Shown: positions 15,650 through 24,030 of the stretch, one piece after another | Layout: the number at the start of each line of letters is the position of its first letter | How positions within the stretch are numbered: the stretch's first letter is position 1 | NCBI RefSeq assembly: GCF_050485565.1 | Contig: NZ_JBJHBQ010000007.1 | Span: 62,001-126,000 of the forward strand | Direction: 5' to 3' | Source of the DNA: Glycocaulis sp050485565 | GTDB lineage: Bacteria > Pseudomonadota > Alphaproteobacteria > Caulobacterales > Maricaulaceae | Length of the DNA stretch: 64,000 nt | Notes under the pieces: model-generated | What the model was told of the DNA's origin: nothing | The model's input: the letters and a program-made list of their open reading frames with translations, nothing else | Database searches by the model: none | Position numbers and translations under genes: made by a program

Positions 15650-16501
15650 ATGAACGACAAGCTTCAGCCTGAACAGACTCAAGATCGCCAACCGGGGCGT
15701 GAGACCGAAATGGACCCGCAGCCGGAATTCGCGCCCCGGTTTCCCGGGGCGGGACGTCTGAAGGACAAGGTTGCGCTGATCTCCGGCGGAGATAGCGGCA
15801 TTGGCCGCGCCGTCGCCGTGGCCATGGCGCGCGAAGGGGCCGATATCGCTTTCATTTATCTCGAAGAAGACGAAGACGCCCGCGTAACGGTGAGCCTCAT
15901 CGAGGACGAAGGCCACCCCGCGCTCTCCCTTGCTGGCGATATCGGGGATGAGCAGTTCTGCCGGGACGCTGTGGCCAGGGTCATGGACCGCTTCGGGCGG
16001 CTCGACATTCTGGTGAACAACGCCGCCGAACAACATGAAGTCGATGATCTTGCCGATCTGTCCGCCGAGCAGCTGGAACGCACCTTCAAGACCAATGTCT
16101 TTGGCTATTTTTTTCTCACCAAAGCAGCCTTGCCCCACCTGAAAGAGGGCGCAGCCATCATCAACACCACTTCGGTCACCGCCTATCAGGGTCACGACAC
16201 TCTTCTGGATTACGCGGCCACGCGCGGCGCAATCGTGGCTTTCACGCGCGCGCTTTCCACCCGGTACGTGTCCGACGGCATTCGCGTCAACGCCGTGGCG
16301 CCCGGACCTATCTGGACGCCGCTCATCCCCGCCTCCTTCGATGCGGAAGGCGTGGCCGAACACGGCGCCAGCACACCCATGGAAAGACCCGGTCAGCCCA
16401 ACGAAGTCGCGCCCGCCTATGTGTTTCTGGCAAGCGAAGATGCGTCCTATATGAGCGGACAGGTGCTGCACCCCAATGGCGGGAAGATCGTCGGGTCATG
16501 A
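15650..16501 (+). CDS. SDR family oxidoreductase with a YxxxR active site
   Basis: The 283-residue protein belongs to the YhdF/GsiB-type short-chain dehydrogenases that are common stress proteins. It has a polar N-terminal extension, the nucleotide-binding GGDSGIGRAVA, NNAAEQHEVDDL after the fourth strand, and the catalytic serine in INTTSVTAYQGH. Where the family has YSATK it has YAATR: the codons TAC GCG GCC ACG CGC place arginine at the catalytic lysine position. Activity may be altered. AGGAGAG precedes ATG 15650, and an EcfG-type promoter lies upstream. Confidence 0.88.
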   Translation: MNDKLQPEQTQDRQPGRETEMDPQPEFAPRFPGAGRLKDKVALISGGDSGIGRAVAVAMAREGADIAFIYLEEDEDARVTVSLIEDEGHPALSLAGDIGDEQFCRDAVARVMDRFGRLDILVNNAAEQHEVDDLADLSAEQLERTFKTNVFGYFFLTKAALPHLKEGAAIINTTSVTAYQGHDTLLDYAATRGAIVAFTRALSTRYVSDGIRVNAVAPGPIWTPLIPASFDAEGVAEHGASTPMERPGQPNEVAPAYVFLASEDASYMSGQVLHPNGGKIVGS

Positions 16502-16507
16502 TGCGGG

Positions 16508-16532
16508 GGAACCGCGTCTGTGGCCGGGCGTT
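16508..16532 (+). promoter_or_regulatory. EcfG-type promoter for the ku-ligD operon
   Basis: GGAAC (16508-16512), a 16-bp spacer and CGTT (16529-16532): an exact consensus match. Only 8 bp separate the -10 from ATG 16541, so the transcript is predicted to begin at or next to the start codon. Confidence 0.7.
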
Positions 16533-16540
16533 GCGCTGAC

Positions 16541-17425
16541 ATGGCAGCTCCACGCACATACTGGACGGGCCATCTGCGCCTGTCGCTCGTATCCATCGAT
16601 ATCGCGCTCTACTCGGCGACCAGCCGGTCCGGGCGCACCTCGCTGCGTCAAATCCACAAGAAGAGCGGACAGCCCATCCGCTACCAGAAGACCGCTGACG
16701 GCATCGGCCCGGTTGATGCCGACGAAATCGTCAAAGGGTTTGAGGCACAGAAGGGCAGTTTCGTCATTCTTGAGCCTGAGGAAATCGAGGAGATCAGACT
16801 GGAGAGCCAAGATGCGATCCGCATCGTCCAGTTTGTTGACCATCACGAAATCGACCCGCGCTTCTACGACAAACCCTACTATGTCGCCCCGCGCGGCAAG
16901 GCCGCCAGCGAGGGTTTTGTCGTGATCCGCGAGGCGTTGCGCTCGGCGAAGAAGACCGCGCTCGGCCAGATGACCACGCGTGGCCGCGAGCACCTGATTG
17001 CCATCCGTTCCTGCGGCGATGGCCTGCTGCTGGAGACGCTGCGCTATGCCGATGAGGTGAAGAATTCGAACAGCGTCTTTGCCGATATCGGCAATGTGGA
17101 CGTCGATGACGAAATGCTCGAACTCGCTGAAGATCTCATTGCCAAAAAAACCGCGCCCTTTGACCCTGGCGCCTTCAGGGATTCCTATGAGGCAGCCTTG
17201 CGCGAGCTGATTGAGGAGAAGGCCAAGGGCAAGGCCATTGTCTCGGCCAAGGGCGGGAAGAAAGCAAAATCCGCTCAGGTGATCGACCTGATGGAGGCGC
17301 TGAAGAAGTCTGTGAAGGAAGAACGAGCCGGCCGCTCCGGCAAGTCACCTGCCCGCAAGAAGACCGCGGGCAAAACCGCCACGAAGAGCAAGTCGTCATC
17401 GTCGCGGAACCGCAAGGCGGGCTAG
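16541..17425 (+). CDS. ku: Ku protein (non-homologous end joining)
   Basis: The 294-residue protein begins MAAPRTYWTGHLRLSLVSIDIALYSAT, the conserved Ku beta-barrel start, and continues with QIHKKSGQPIRYQKTADG and KGFEAQKGSFVILEPEEIEEI. The C-terminus is a Lys/Arg-rich tail (from about residue 260) typical of bacterial Ku proteins that thread along DNA. Ku binds double-strand ends as a homodimer and recruits LigD. The gene abuts ligD with no gap. A GTG seven codons upstream lies within the promoter and is rejected. No Shine-Dalgarno fits, so initiation may be leaderless. Confidence 0.95.
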   Translation: MAAPRTYWTGHLRLSLVSIDIALYSATSRSGRTSLRQIHKKSGQPIRYQKTADGIGPVDADEIVKGFEAQKGSFVILEPEEIEEIRLESQDAIRIVQFVDHHEIDPRFYDKPYYVAPRGKAASEGFVVIREALRSAKKTALGQMTTRGREHLIAIRSCGDGLLLETLRYADEVKNSNSVFADIGNVDVDDEMLELAEDLIAKKTAPFDPGAFRDSYEAALRELIEEKAKGKAIVSAKGGKKAKSAQVIDLMEALKKSVKEERAGRSGKSPARKKTAGKTATKSKSSSSRNRKAG

Positions 17426-18943
17426 ATGGCGCGCGCTCTCGAGACATACCGCGCGAAGCGGGACTTCTCGAAATCGCCTGAGCCCGCGCCCCGGGCGGGC
17501 AAGGCAAAGACCGGACGCAGCTATGTCATTCAGAAGCATGATGCAACCCGGCTGCATTACGACCTGCGGCTGGAACATGATGGCGTGCTGCTGAGCTGGG
17601 CCGTCACACGCGGCCCCAGCCTGGATCCGGCAGACAAGCGCCTGGCTGTGCGCACCGAGGATCATCCCGTCAGCTATCGCGACTTTGAAGGTGTCATTCC
17701 GCCCGGCCAGTATGGCAGCGGTACGGTGATGCTATGGGATCGCGGCAGCTGGTCCCCCGCCACTGATGATGTGGACGCGGCACTGGAGAAGGGTGAACTT
17801 AAATTCAACCTCGAGGGAGAGCGGCTGAAAGGCGAGTGGGTACTGGTGCGCATGAACCGCGAGGGCAAGCGCGAGAACTGGCTGATGATCAAGAAGGCTG
17901 ATGCGCACGCGGGCAAGCGCGATGCGTCAAGACTCGGATCCACCAGCATCACGACGGGACGCACGCTGGCGGCAATTGCCAGGGCGAAGCCGCAAGCAGG
18001 TGGAAAACCGCCCGCCTTCCAGCCCCCTGCCCTGTGCAAGCTGGTGGAAGCCCCGCCGGAGGGACGCGAATGGCTCCACGAGCTCAAATATGACGGCTAT
18101 CGTCTGCTGGCCGCCGCGGGCGGCGGCAAGGCGCGGCTTTTCACCCGGTCAGGCAAGGACTGGTCACATCGGTTTGGAACCCTGTGCAATAGTCTCGCCG
18201 CCATCAACTGCCGCTCGGCCCTGATTGATGGCGAAGCGGCTGTGCTCGGCACAGGGGGCCTGTCAGACTTCTCTGCGCTGCAGGCCGCCCTGTCTGACGG
18301 TGAAGGCGATATCGCCTTCTTCGCCTTTGACCTTCTGAAGCTGGATGGCGAGAGCCTCAAATCGCTCCCGCTTGTCGAACGCAAGGCCCGGCTGAAGCGC
18401 ATGTTGAAGCCTGCAGACGGCGCAGTCCGTTTCGCCGATCATGTGCGCGGCAATGGCGCAGCAGTGTTTGAAAAGGCGTGCAGGCTCGGCGCGGAAGGCA
18501 CGATCGCCAAGAAGGCCGACAGCGCTTACCGCGCGGGCCGGTCCAGCGGCTGGCTCAAGATCAAGTGCGAGCACCGCGAAGAAGCCGTCATCATCGGCTG
18601 GTCACCTTCGGACAAGCCGGGCCGCGAGTTTGCCTCCCTCCTGCTGGCGACCTTTGAAGGCGGTGAATGGGTCTATCGGGGGCGTGTCGGCACCGGCTTC
18701 AACGCCAGCTCCCGTGCTACCATTTCGGCGAAGATGAAGCCGCTGGAGCGCAAGTCCGCACCCGCCCCGGTACCCCGCACAATCGCCCGCGATGCGGTGT
18801 GGCTGACACCGAAGCTCGTCGCGGAGTTACGCTATTCCGAACGCACGCGCGACGGCCTGTTCCGCCACCCAGCCTTTCTGGGGCTGCGCGAGGACAAGAA
18901 AGCGAAAGATGTTTCCGCCGAACCGGACCTGAAAAATGGCTAG
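17426..18943 (+). CDS. ligD: LigD-type DNA ligase with 3'-phosphoesterase domain
   Basis: The 505-residue protein has an N-terminal 3'-phosphoesterase domain (about 30-160) with the metal/phosphate residues H38, H44 and D46 in QKHDATRLHYDL. An ATP-dependent ligase domain follows; K221 in HELKYDGYR is the adenylation lysine, and GTIAKKADSAYRAGRSSGWLKIK and a C-terminal OB fold follow. It has no polymerase domain: that part is encoded by the next gene, overlapping by 8 bp. Together they equal the PE-LIG-POL order of Pseudomonas LigD. Transcribed with ku. Confidence 0.93.
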   Translation: MARALETYRAKRDFSKSPEPAPRAGKAKTGRSYVIQKHDATRLHYDLRLEHDGVLLSWAVTRGPSLDPADKRLAVRTEDHPVSYRDFEGVIPPGQYGSGTVMLWDRGSWSPATDDVDAALEKGELKFNLEGERLKGEWVLVRMNREGKRENWLMIKKADAHAGKRDASRLGSTSITTGRTLAAIARAKPQAGGKPPAFQPPALCKLVEAPPEGREWLHELKYDGYRLLAAAGGGKARLFTRSGKDWSHRFGTLCNSLAAINCRSALIDGEAAVLGTGGLSDFSALQAALSDGEGDIAFFAFDLLKLDGESLKSLPLVERKARLKRMLKPADGAVRFADHVRGNGAAVFEKACRLGAEGTIAKKADSAYRAGRSSGWLKIKCEHREEAVIIGWSPSDKPGREFASLLLATFEGGEWVYRGRVGTGFNASSRATISAKMKPLERKSAPAPVPRTIARDAVWLTPKLVAELRYSERTRDGLFRHPAFLGLREDKKAKDVSAEPDLKNG

Positions 18944-19823
18944 GAGCGCCCTCACCCATCCCGACAGGATTTACTACCCCGATGAGGGCATCTCGAAGCG
19001 GGATGTACGAGACTATTACCACGATGTGGCAGATCGCTTGCTGCCGCACGCCGCCGGCCGGCCGCTCTCCCTGGTACGCTGTCCTGGCGGCATAGCGGAG
19101 GGGTGCTTTTTCCAGCGCCATTACAGCGAAAGCCTGCCTGACGGGATCAAACCTGTATCACTCTACGAGAAGAGCGGGGACAAGGCAGAATACCTGATGA
19201 TTGAGGACGCCGGCGGGCTTGAGGCGCTGGCCCAGATCGGCGCGCTGGAAATCCACCCCTGGGGCTCCACAGTCCGCGAACTGGAGCAGCCTGAGCGCAT
19301 CATATTCGACCTTGATCCCGATGCCGGACTGGATTTTTCAGACGTGAAGGCGGCAGCTCTGACTGTAAGCGCACTGCTGGAGGCCGCCGGGCTGACACCT
19401 TTCGTCATGCTGACCGGCGGCAAGGGCCTGCACGTGATCGCGCCTCTAATTCCTGAGGCGGACTGGAAGATGGTCAAGGACTTCGCCCGGACGCTCGCGC
19501 GGGTGCTGGCAGCGCGCGAGCCGGACCGGTTCGTCGCCGAAGCTGCCAAGAAAAAGCGCGAGGGCCGCATCTTTATCGACTGGCTGCGAAACCAGCGCGG
19601 CCAGACTTCCGTCTGCCCTTACAGCCTCAGGGCAAGACCCGGCGCGCCAGTGGCTACCCCGCTTCGCTGGGACGAGCTGGCCCGCGCCGGTTCAGCGTCG
19701 GCCTATCGCCTCAAAACCGTCTCCCGGCGTCTGTCCGCGCTGAACGCCGACCCGTGGGACGGCTATTTCGACAGCGCCGAAACCTTATCACCGGCGGCGC
19801 TGAAAATTCTCAAGCGGGCATAA
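18936..19823 (+). CDS. LigD polymerase domain as a separate protein
   Basis: The 295-residue protein is an archaeo-eukaryotic primase-type polymerase. It begins LTHPDRIYYPDEGISKRDVRDYYHDVAD, as LigD POL domains do, and has the metal-binding DxD in IIFDLDPDAGLDF, the TGGKGLHVIAPL motif and FIDWLRNQRGQTSVCPYSLR. It fills gaps and adds ribonucleotides at ends during end joining. Its ATG overlaps the end of ligD by 8 bp in another frame. Fission of a fused LigD at the LIG-POL linker is likely, since both pieces begin and end at natural domain borders. Confidence 0.92.
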   Translation: MARSALTHPDRIYYPDEGISKRDVRDYYHDVADRLLPHAAGRPLSLVRCPGGIAEGCFFQRHYSESLPDGIKPVSLYEKSGDKAEYLMIEDAGGLEALAQIGALEIHPWGSTVRELEQPERIIFDLDPDAGLDFSDVKAAALTVSALLEAAGLTPFVMLTGGKGLHVIAPLIPEADWKMVKDFARTLARVLAAREPDRFVAEAAKKKREGRIFIDWLRNQRGQTSVCPYSLRARPGAPVATPLRWDELARAGSASAYRLKTVSRRLSALNADPWDGYFDSAETLSPAALKILKRA

Positions 19824-19853
19824 GCCCTGTCTGACTGGCGAGCGATAAGGCAT

Positions 19854-19878
19854 GGAACCGAATGTACGCGGAACGGTT
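19854..19878 (+). promoter_or_regulatory. EcfG-type promoter for the cysteine-rich copper protein
   Basis: GGAAC (19854-19858), a 16-bp spacer and GGTT (19875-19878), 51 bp before ATG 19930. Confidence 0.65.
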
Positions 19879-19929
19879 GGCCACGGCCTGTTACTCACGT
19901 CTGTGAAAGCAAATCGATTGAGGTCTCTC

Positions 19930-20262
19930 ATGATTACCCTCTCCGACGACGTCAAGGATTGCATCGCCATCTGCACGCGCTGTGCGCAGACCTGTCTGGG
20001 CGAAGCCATGACCCATTGCCTTGAAAAGGGTGGCGATCATGTGGCGCCCGCCCACTTCAGACACATGATCGCGTGCGCGGAGATGTGCCGCGCTGCTGCT
20101 GCCATCATGCTGACCGGCGCGGGCCATCACGCCAGCGTTTGCCGCGTCTGTGCAGAAATCTGTGAGGCATGCGCCCGCGATTGCGAACAGCTTGAAGGCA
20201 TGGAGGACTGCGCAGCTACCTGCCGCGAATGCGCCGAGAGCTGCCGCGAGATGGCGCAGTAG
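19930..20262 (+). CDS. Four-helix-bundle copper-binding protein (DUF326/Csp-like)
   Basis: The 110-residue protein contains 15 or more cysteines arranged along helices: CIAICTRCAQTC, CAEMC, CRVCAEICEACARDC and CAATCRECAESC, plus several histidines. This is the pattern of Csp-type copper storage proteins, in which Cys residues line the inside of a four-helix bundle. There is no signal peptide, so it would be a cytosolic Csp3-like protein. ATG 19930 begins the first helix; an upstream in-frame ATG at 19852 would overlap the promoter. The next gene begins 14 bp downstream. Confidence 0.85.
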   Translation: MITLSDDVKDCIAICTRCAQTCLGEAMTHCLEKGGDHVAPAHFRHMIACAEMCRAAAAIMLTGAGHHASVCRVCAEICEACARDCEQLEGMEDCAATCRECAESCREMAQ

Positions 20263-20276
20263 CGCCCCCCGATATT

Positions 20277-21305
20277 ATGTCCCCGCCTGTTCGCGCCGCG
20301 CTGCTTGTCGCCGGATTGGTAACGGCCGGGCTGCTGGTGTGGCAGTTGTCGGGCGTGTTGCTGCTGGCGTTTGCCTCCGCCCTGCTGGCGATCATCTTGC
20401 GCAGCTTCGCCGGGCTTTTCGAGAAATTGACCCCCTTGCGGCCCCCTTGGACCGTGGCCTTGGCGGGGCTTCTGATACTGGCCGGCGCGGGTACGTTTCT
20501 GACGGTCCTTGGCACGCAGATATATGCGCAAGTCACCAGCCTTGCCGCAAACCTGCCAGATACACTGGATGATTTGGGCACACGGATCGGTATTGACGAT
20601 TTGCGCGATCACGTGACCGATCAGATCGAGGCGATTGACGCCAATGGTCTCGCAGGGTCACTGGCTGGATACACGTTTGGCGCTTTTGACATGGCGACGA
20701 CCTTGCTCGTGGTCGTCGTCAGCGGCGTATATCTCGCCATGAGCCCCTCAACCTATCTCAAGGGCGCCGTCCAACTCTTCCCCTCTATCGCCCGCGAGCG
20801 GGTGGAGAGAGCGATAAATGTCAGCGGCGGCGCCCTGCAGCGCTGGCTGCTCGGTCAGCTGATCTCGATGACGTTCGTGGGCGTGGTTACTACCCTCGGG
20901 CTCTATCTTATCGGCATGCCGTCCGCGCTGGCGCTGGGCCTGCTTGCCGGCCTTGCCGAGTTCGTGCCCCTGGTCGGTCCCATCGCTGCTTCGGTGCCAG
21001 CCATCCTGCTCGCGCTGGCGCAGGGCGATAATACCGTCATCTGGGTTATCCTGCTCTTTCTCGGCATTCAGCAGATCGACGGGAATATCGTGGTGCCACT
21101 GGTCCAGAAGCGCGCCGTCAAACTGCCGCCGGCCCTGATGCTGTTTTCCATTCTGTCGGCCGGGGCACTATTCGGCATCCCTGGCGTGATCCTTGCCGTG
21201 CCGATGGCGGTGCTCGTCTACGTTCTGGTCAAACAGCTCTACATCCGTGACACGCTGCAGGAGGAGACGCCCATCCCCGGTCAGTCCGGGAAACACGACG
21301 CCTGA
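20277..21305 (+). CDS. AI-2E family (PerM/YdgG-like) transporter
   Basis: The 342-residue membrane protein has two N-terminal helix pairs, a soluble middle section (about residues 75-140) and four or more C-terminal helices. Family motifs include LLGQLISMTFVGVVTTLGLYLIGMPSALALGLLAGLAEFVPLVGP and the QQIDGNIVVPLVQKRAVKLPPAL region. The family includes TqsA and Na+/H+ antiporter-like members, so the substrate is open. It starts 14 bp after the copper protein gene and is probably in the same operon under its EcfG-type promoter. Confidence 0.85.
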   Translation: MSPPVRAALLVAGLVTAGLLVWQLSGVLLLAFASALLAIILRSFAGLFEKLTPLRPPWTVALAGLLILAGAGTFLTVLGTQIYAQVTSLAANLPDTLDDLGTRIGIDDLRDHVTDQIEAIDANGLAGSLAGYTFGAFDMATTLLVVVVSGVYLAMSPSTYLKGAVQLFPSIARERVERAINVSGGALQRWLLGQLISMTFVGVVTTLGLYLIGMPSALALGLLAGLAEFVPLVGPIAASVPAILLALAQGDNTVIWVILLFLGIQQIDGNIVVPLVQKRAVKLPPALMLFSILSAGALFGIPGVILAVPMAVLVYVLVKQLYIRDTLQEETPIPGQSGKHDA

Positions 21306-21350
21306 AATTCCGATCGCCCTGGCGACACCGCAGCGCCATCGTCGGGGCAA

Positions 21351-21375
21351 GGAACAATAACGCCAATCGCCTGTT
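21351..21375 (+). promoter_or_regulatory. EcfG-type promoter for the SRPBCC-ADH operon
   Basis: GGAAC (21351-21355), a 16-bp spacer and TGTT (21372-21375), 31 bp before ATG 21407. Confidence 0.65.
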
Positions 21376-21406
21376 CGTCTCCCGACGCAAGTTCTGGAGG
21401 CTGTCC

Positions 21407-22177
21407 ATGCACCATCTTCACAAACATGATGATCACCGCCACGCGGCCGGGGCCGCTGCAGCCGGTGCGGTAGCGCTGGCCGCGCTTGTCGGCGGATATG
21501 TCGCCACGCGCATGATGGCGCGGCGGCGCCACACTTATTCCAGCCCCGAGGATGCGCCGGACAAGACCCTCAAAGGCCACCCGGCCCGAGGCTGGCGCGA
21601 GGATACGGTTGTGGGCCGTACCGTCACCATAAACCGCCCGCGCGCCGAGCTTTATGCCTTCTGGCGTGACTTTTCCAATCTGCCCAAATTCATGGAGCAC
21701 GTTCACTCGGCAGAACAGCTCGATGACGGCCGGACACGCTGGGTCGTGAAATCCCCGATGGGATCACTCGAATTTGAAACCCGCATCACCGAGGAGCGGG
21801 AAGGCGAGCTTATCGCCTGGGAGTCAGATCCTGACGCCAAGATACGAAACAGCGGACGAATCGAGTTCCGCGATGCGCCCGGCGGACGCGGAACCCAGGT
21901 CGACGCGACAATCGCCTATGATGCGCCGGGCGGAGGTGCCGGCCGGCTGATAGCCAAGCTCTTCCAGAAAGAGCCCAAAATCCAGGCCCGCCGGGAGCTA
22001 AAACGTTTCAAACAACTCATGGAAACGGGCGAGATCGCCAATGGGGACATACGCGGCGAACCGGTAGGCATGGTCAAGCGCAAGAAGGCGGCAGCGGCCC
22101 GCCAAGCGGCTGCAAAAACCGCCGCCAAGCCCAAAACACCACAAAAAGCCAAATCCACCCCGAAGCAGAAAAACTAG
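21407..22177 (+). CDS. SRPBCC (polyketide cyclase/dehydrase-like) protein
   Basis: The 256-residue protein has an N-terminal hydrophobic helix (AAAAGAVALAALVGGYVATRMM), then a START/SRPBCC domain from about residue 65: VTINRPRAELYAFWRDFSNLPKFMEHVHSAEQLDDGRTRWVVKSPMG. The C-terminus is Lys/Ala-rich (KTAAKPKTPQKAKSTPKQK). Related proteins are common in stress loci beside the zinc alcohol dehydrogenase found here. Ligand unknown. The next gene starts 9 bp later, giving a two-gene operon under an EcfG-type promoter. Confidence 0.85.
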   Translation: MHHLHKHDDHRHAAGAAAAGAVALAALVGGYVATRMMARRRHTYSSPEDAPDKTLKGHPARGWREDTVVGRTVTINRPRAELYAFWRDFSNLPKFMEHVHSAEQLDDGRTRWVVKSPMGSLEFETRITEEREGELIAWESDPDAKIRNSGRIEFRDAPGGRGTQVDATIAYDAPGGGAGRLIAKLFQKEPKIQARRELKRFKQLMETGEIANGDIRGEPVGMVKRKKAAAARQAAAKTAAKPKTPQKAKSTPKQKN

Positions 22178-22186
22178 GAGGCCGCC

Positions 22187-23380
22187 ATGCGAGCCCTTGC
22201 CTGGCACGGCAAAAAGGATGTCCGTGTCGATACCGTGGAGGATCCCGGCATCATCAACCCGCGAGATGCGGTTATCCGCATTACCTCTACGGCCATCTGC
22301 GGGTCTGACCTGCACCTGTATAATGGTCTGATACCCACCCTCCAACCCGGCGACGTCCTGGGGCACGAGTTCATGGGGGAAGTCGTGGAGACCGGGCCGG
22401 ACAGCACGCTGAAGAAGGGCGAGCGCGTCGTTGTGCCTTTCGTGATTGCCTGCGGGTCGTGCTTCCACTGCGGCAAGCAGCAATTCTCAGCCTGTGACAA
22501 TTCCAACCCCGCCGACAAGGCGGACATTTCCGAGACGCTATATGGCTATCAGATGAGCGGGCTGTTCGGCTATTCACACATGACCGGCGGCTATGCAGGC
22601 GGTCAGGCCGAATATGTACGTGTGCCCTTTTCCGATGTCGGCCCGATCGTGATCCCCGACGGGCTGGACGACGACGACGTCCTGTTCCTTTCCGATATTC
22701 TGCCTACCGGCTGGATGGCAGCCGAGAACTGCGACATCGAGGAAGGCGACACCGTTGCCGTGTGGGGTTGCGGTCCGGTGGGCCTGTTCGCCATCCAGAG
22801 CGCTCTCATCATGGGTGCCGCGCAGGTCATCGCGATAGATCATTATCCGCACCGGCTGGAACTCGCCAAGCGCCTCGGCGCGAAAGTGATCAATTTCAAG
22901 GATGTTCACGTTCACGAAGCGCTGCTGGAAATGACCGGCGGGATCGGACCTGACGCCGTTATCGATGCGGTGGGCATGGAAAGCCATGGCTTCGCCCTGG
23001 ACAGTGTTTATGACGGCGTCAAGCAGGCCCTCATGCTCGCCACGGACCGCCCCCACGCGCTACGCGACGCCCTGCGGGCCTGCCGCAAAGGGGGACGAGT
23101 ATCCATCCCGGGTGTGTATGGCGGTATCGTCGACAAATTCCCGATTGGCGCCCTGATGCAGAAAGGACTGACGGTGAAAACCGGACAGACCCATGTGCAC
23201 AAATATCTGCCCAAACTGCTTGAGATGATCGGGGAGAAGAAAATCGATACGACCTTCCTGATCAGCCATCATATGAGCCTTGAAGACGCGCCGGAAGGAT
23301 ACCGGCTCTTCCTGGAGGAGCAGAACAGCACTACCAAGGTGGTTTTGAAACCGGAATGGGAAAAGCAGCGGGCAAACTGA
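22187..23380 (+). CDS. Zinc-dependent alcohol dehydrogenase (formaldehyde dehydrogenase-like)
   Basis: The 397-residue MDR enzyme has catalytic zinc residues C38 (ICGSD) and H60-E61 (GHEFMGE), the structural zinc cysteines C89, C92, C95 and C103, and the NAD-binding VWGCGPVGLFAIQ. The length and the insert after the structural zinc site resemble the glutathione-independent formaldehyde dehydrogenase-like branch. The alcohol or aldehyde substrate cannot be read from the sequence. It is the second gene of the operon starting at 21407. Confidence 0.9.
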   Translation: MRALAWHGKKDVRVDTVEDPGIINPRDAVIRITSTAICGSDLHLYNGLIPTLQPGDVLGHEFMGEVVETGPDSTLKKGERVVVPFVIACGSCFHCGKQQFSACDNSNPADKADISETLYGYQMSGLFGYSHMTGGYAGGQAEYVRVPFSDVGPIVIPDGLDDDDVLFLSDILPTGWMAAENCDIEEGDTVAVWGCGPVGLFAIQSALIMGAAQVIAIDHYPHRLELAKRLGAKVINFKDVHVHEALLEMTGGIGPDAVIDAVGMESHGFALDSVYDGVKQALMLATDRPHALRDALRACRKGGRVSIPGVYGGIVDKFPIGALMQKGLTVKTGQTHVHKYLPKLLEMIGEKKIDTTFLISHHMSLEDAPEGYRLFLEEQNSTTKVVLKPEWEKQRAN

Positions 23381-23395
23381 TGCACAGTGCGATAT

Positions 23396-23433
23396 CCGGC
23401 ACGCGGAACGCATCTGTCTGTCCCGCGTGCCGG
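23396..23433. terminator. Bidirectional hairpin between convergent genes
   Basis: Perfect 11-bp stem CCGGCACGCGG (23396-23406) and CCGCGTGCCGG (23423-23433), 16-nt loop, no T-tract. It lies between the ends of the alcohol dehydrogenase and CBS genes. Confidence 0.55.
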
Positions 23434-23444
23434 GCATCTGCTGC

Positions 23445-23876
23445 TCAGGCGCGGGATGCAACGCCGGTCTGACTGGAAATCCTCGAAAGCGCGGCACCCG
23501 CTGATCCATCACCATCGGCCAGGGCCACATCGCCCAGTGACAGAATACCCACCAGCCGCTTGTCCCGGTTCAGCACGGGCAAGCGGCGTACCTGCAGCTC
23601 GCCCAGATTCTGGCAGACATCGCCTGTGTCATCATCCTCGTAACAGTATTTGACACTGTCGCTCATGACCTGGGAGACCGGGGTGTCCGGCCCCATGCCA
23701 CTCGCTACGGCCCGCACCGCTATGTCCCGGTCCGTGATCATTCCAACAAGACCGTCACCTTCGGCAACCGGCAGGCACCCGGTGTCGATTTCGCTCATGA
23801 GGCGAGCGGCCTCCTGGATGGTATGGTCCGGGTTGGTCATGCGGACATCGCGTGTCATTACATCGCTGACTCTCAT
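23445..23876 (-). CDS. CBS domain pair protein
   Basis: The 143-residue protein consists of two CBS motifs. The first (about 1-60) is VSDVMTRDVRMTNPDHTIQEAARLMSEIDTGCLPVAEGDGLVGMITDRDIAVRA. The second (about 70-130) contains VSQVMSDSVKYCYEDDDTGDVCQNLGELQVRRLPVLNRDKRLVGILSLGDVA. Stand-alone CBS pairs bind adenine nucleotides and act as energy or redox sensors. Similar BON/CBS proteins are frequent in alphaproteobacterial stress regulons. It has its own EcfG-type promoter. Confidence 0.92.
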   Translation of the reverse strand: MRVSDVMTRDVRMTNPDHTIQEAARLMSEIDTGCLPVAEGDGLVGMITDRDIAVRAVASGMGPDTPVSQVMSDSVKYCYEDDDTGDVCQNLGELQVRRLPVLNRDKRLVGILSLGDVALADGDGSAGAALSRISSQTGVASRA

Positions 23877-23910
23877 CTGATCCTCCTTGGTTCACCCAAC
23901 CCCGGTGGCC

Positions 23911-23935
23911 AACCGGCCAGCCTTGTCCTTGTTCC
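23911..23935 (-). promoter_or_regulatory. EcfG-type promoter for the CBS gene
   Basis: On the minus strand GGAAC (23935-23931), a 16-bp spacer and GGTT (23914-23911), 34 bp before ATG 23876. Divergent from the next promoter. Confidence 0.65.
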
Positions 23936-23951
23936 CTTGCAGCACCATCGC

Positions 23952-23976
23952 GGAACCATCGCGGCGGGTGCCGGTT
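23952..23976 (+). promoter_or_regulatory. EcfG-type promoter for the DUF3008 gene
   Basis: GGAAC (23952-23956), a 16-bp spacer and GGTT (23973-23976), 54 bp before ATG 24031. Confidence 0.65.
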
Positions 23977-24030
23977 GGTCTGCCCCCGACCGAAGCCTTC
24001 GTCAGGCTGTATGAAAGGAAGGAGCGTCCC

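Noticed and set aside
18840..18863. GGAAC and CGTT on the minus strand inside ligD
   Set aside because: The spacer is 15 bp and no gene lies downstream on that strand; a chance match within coding sequence.
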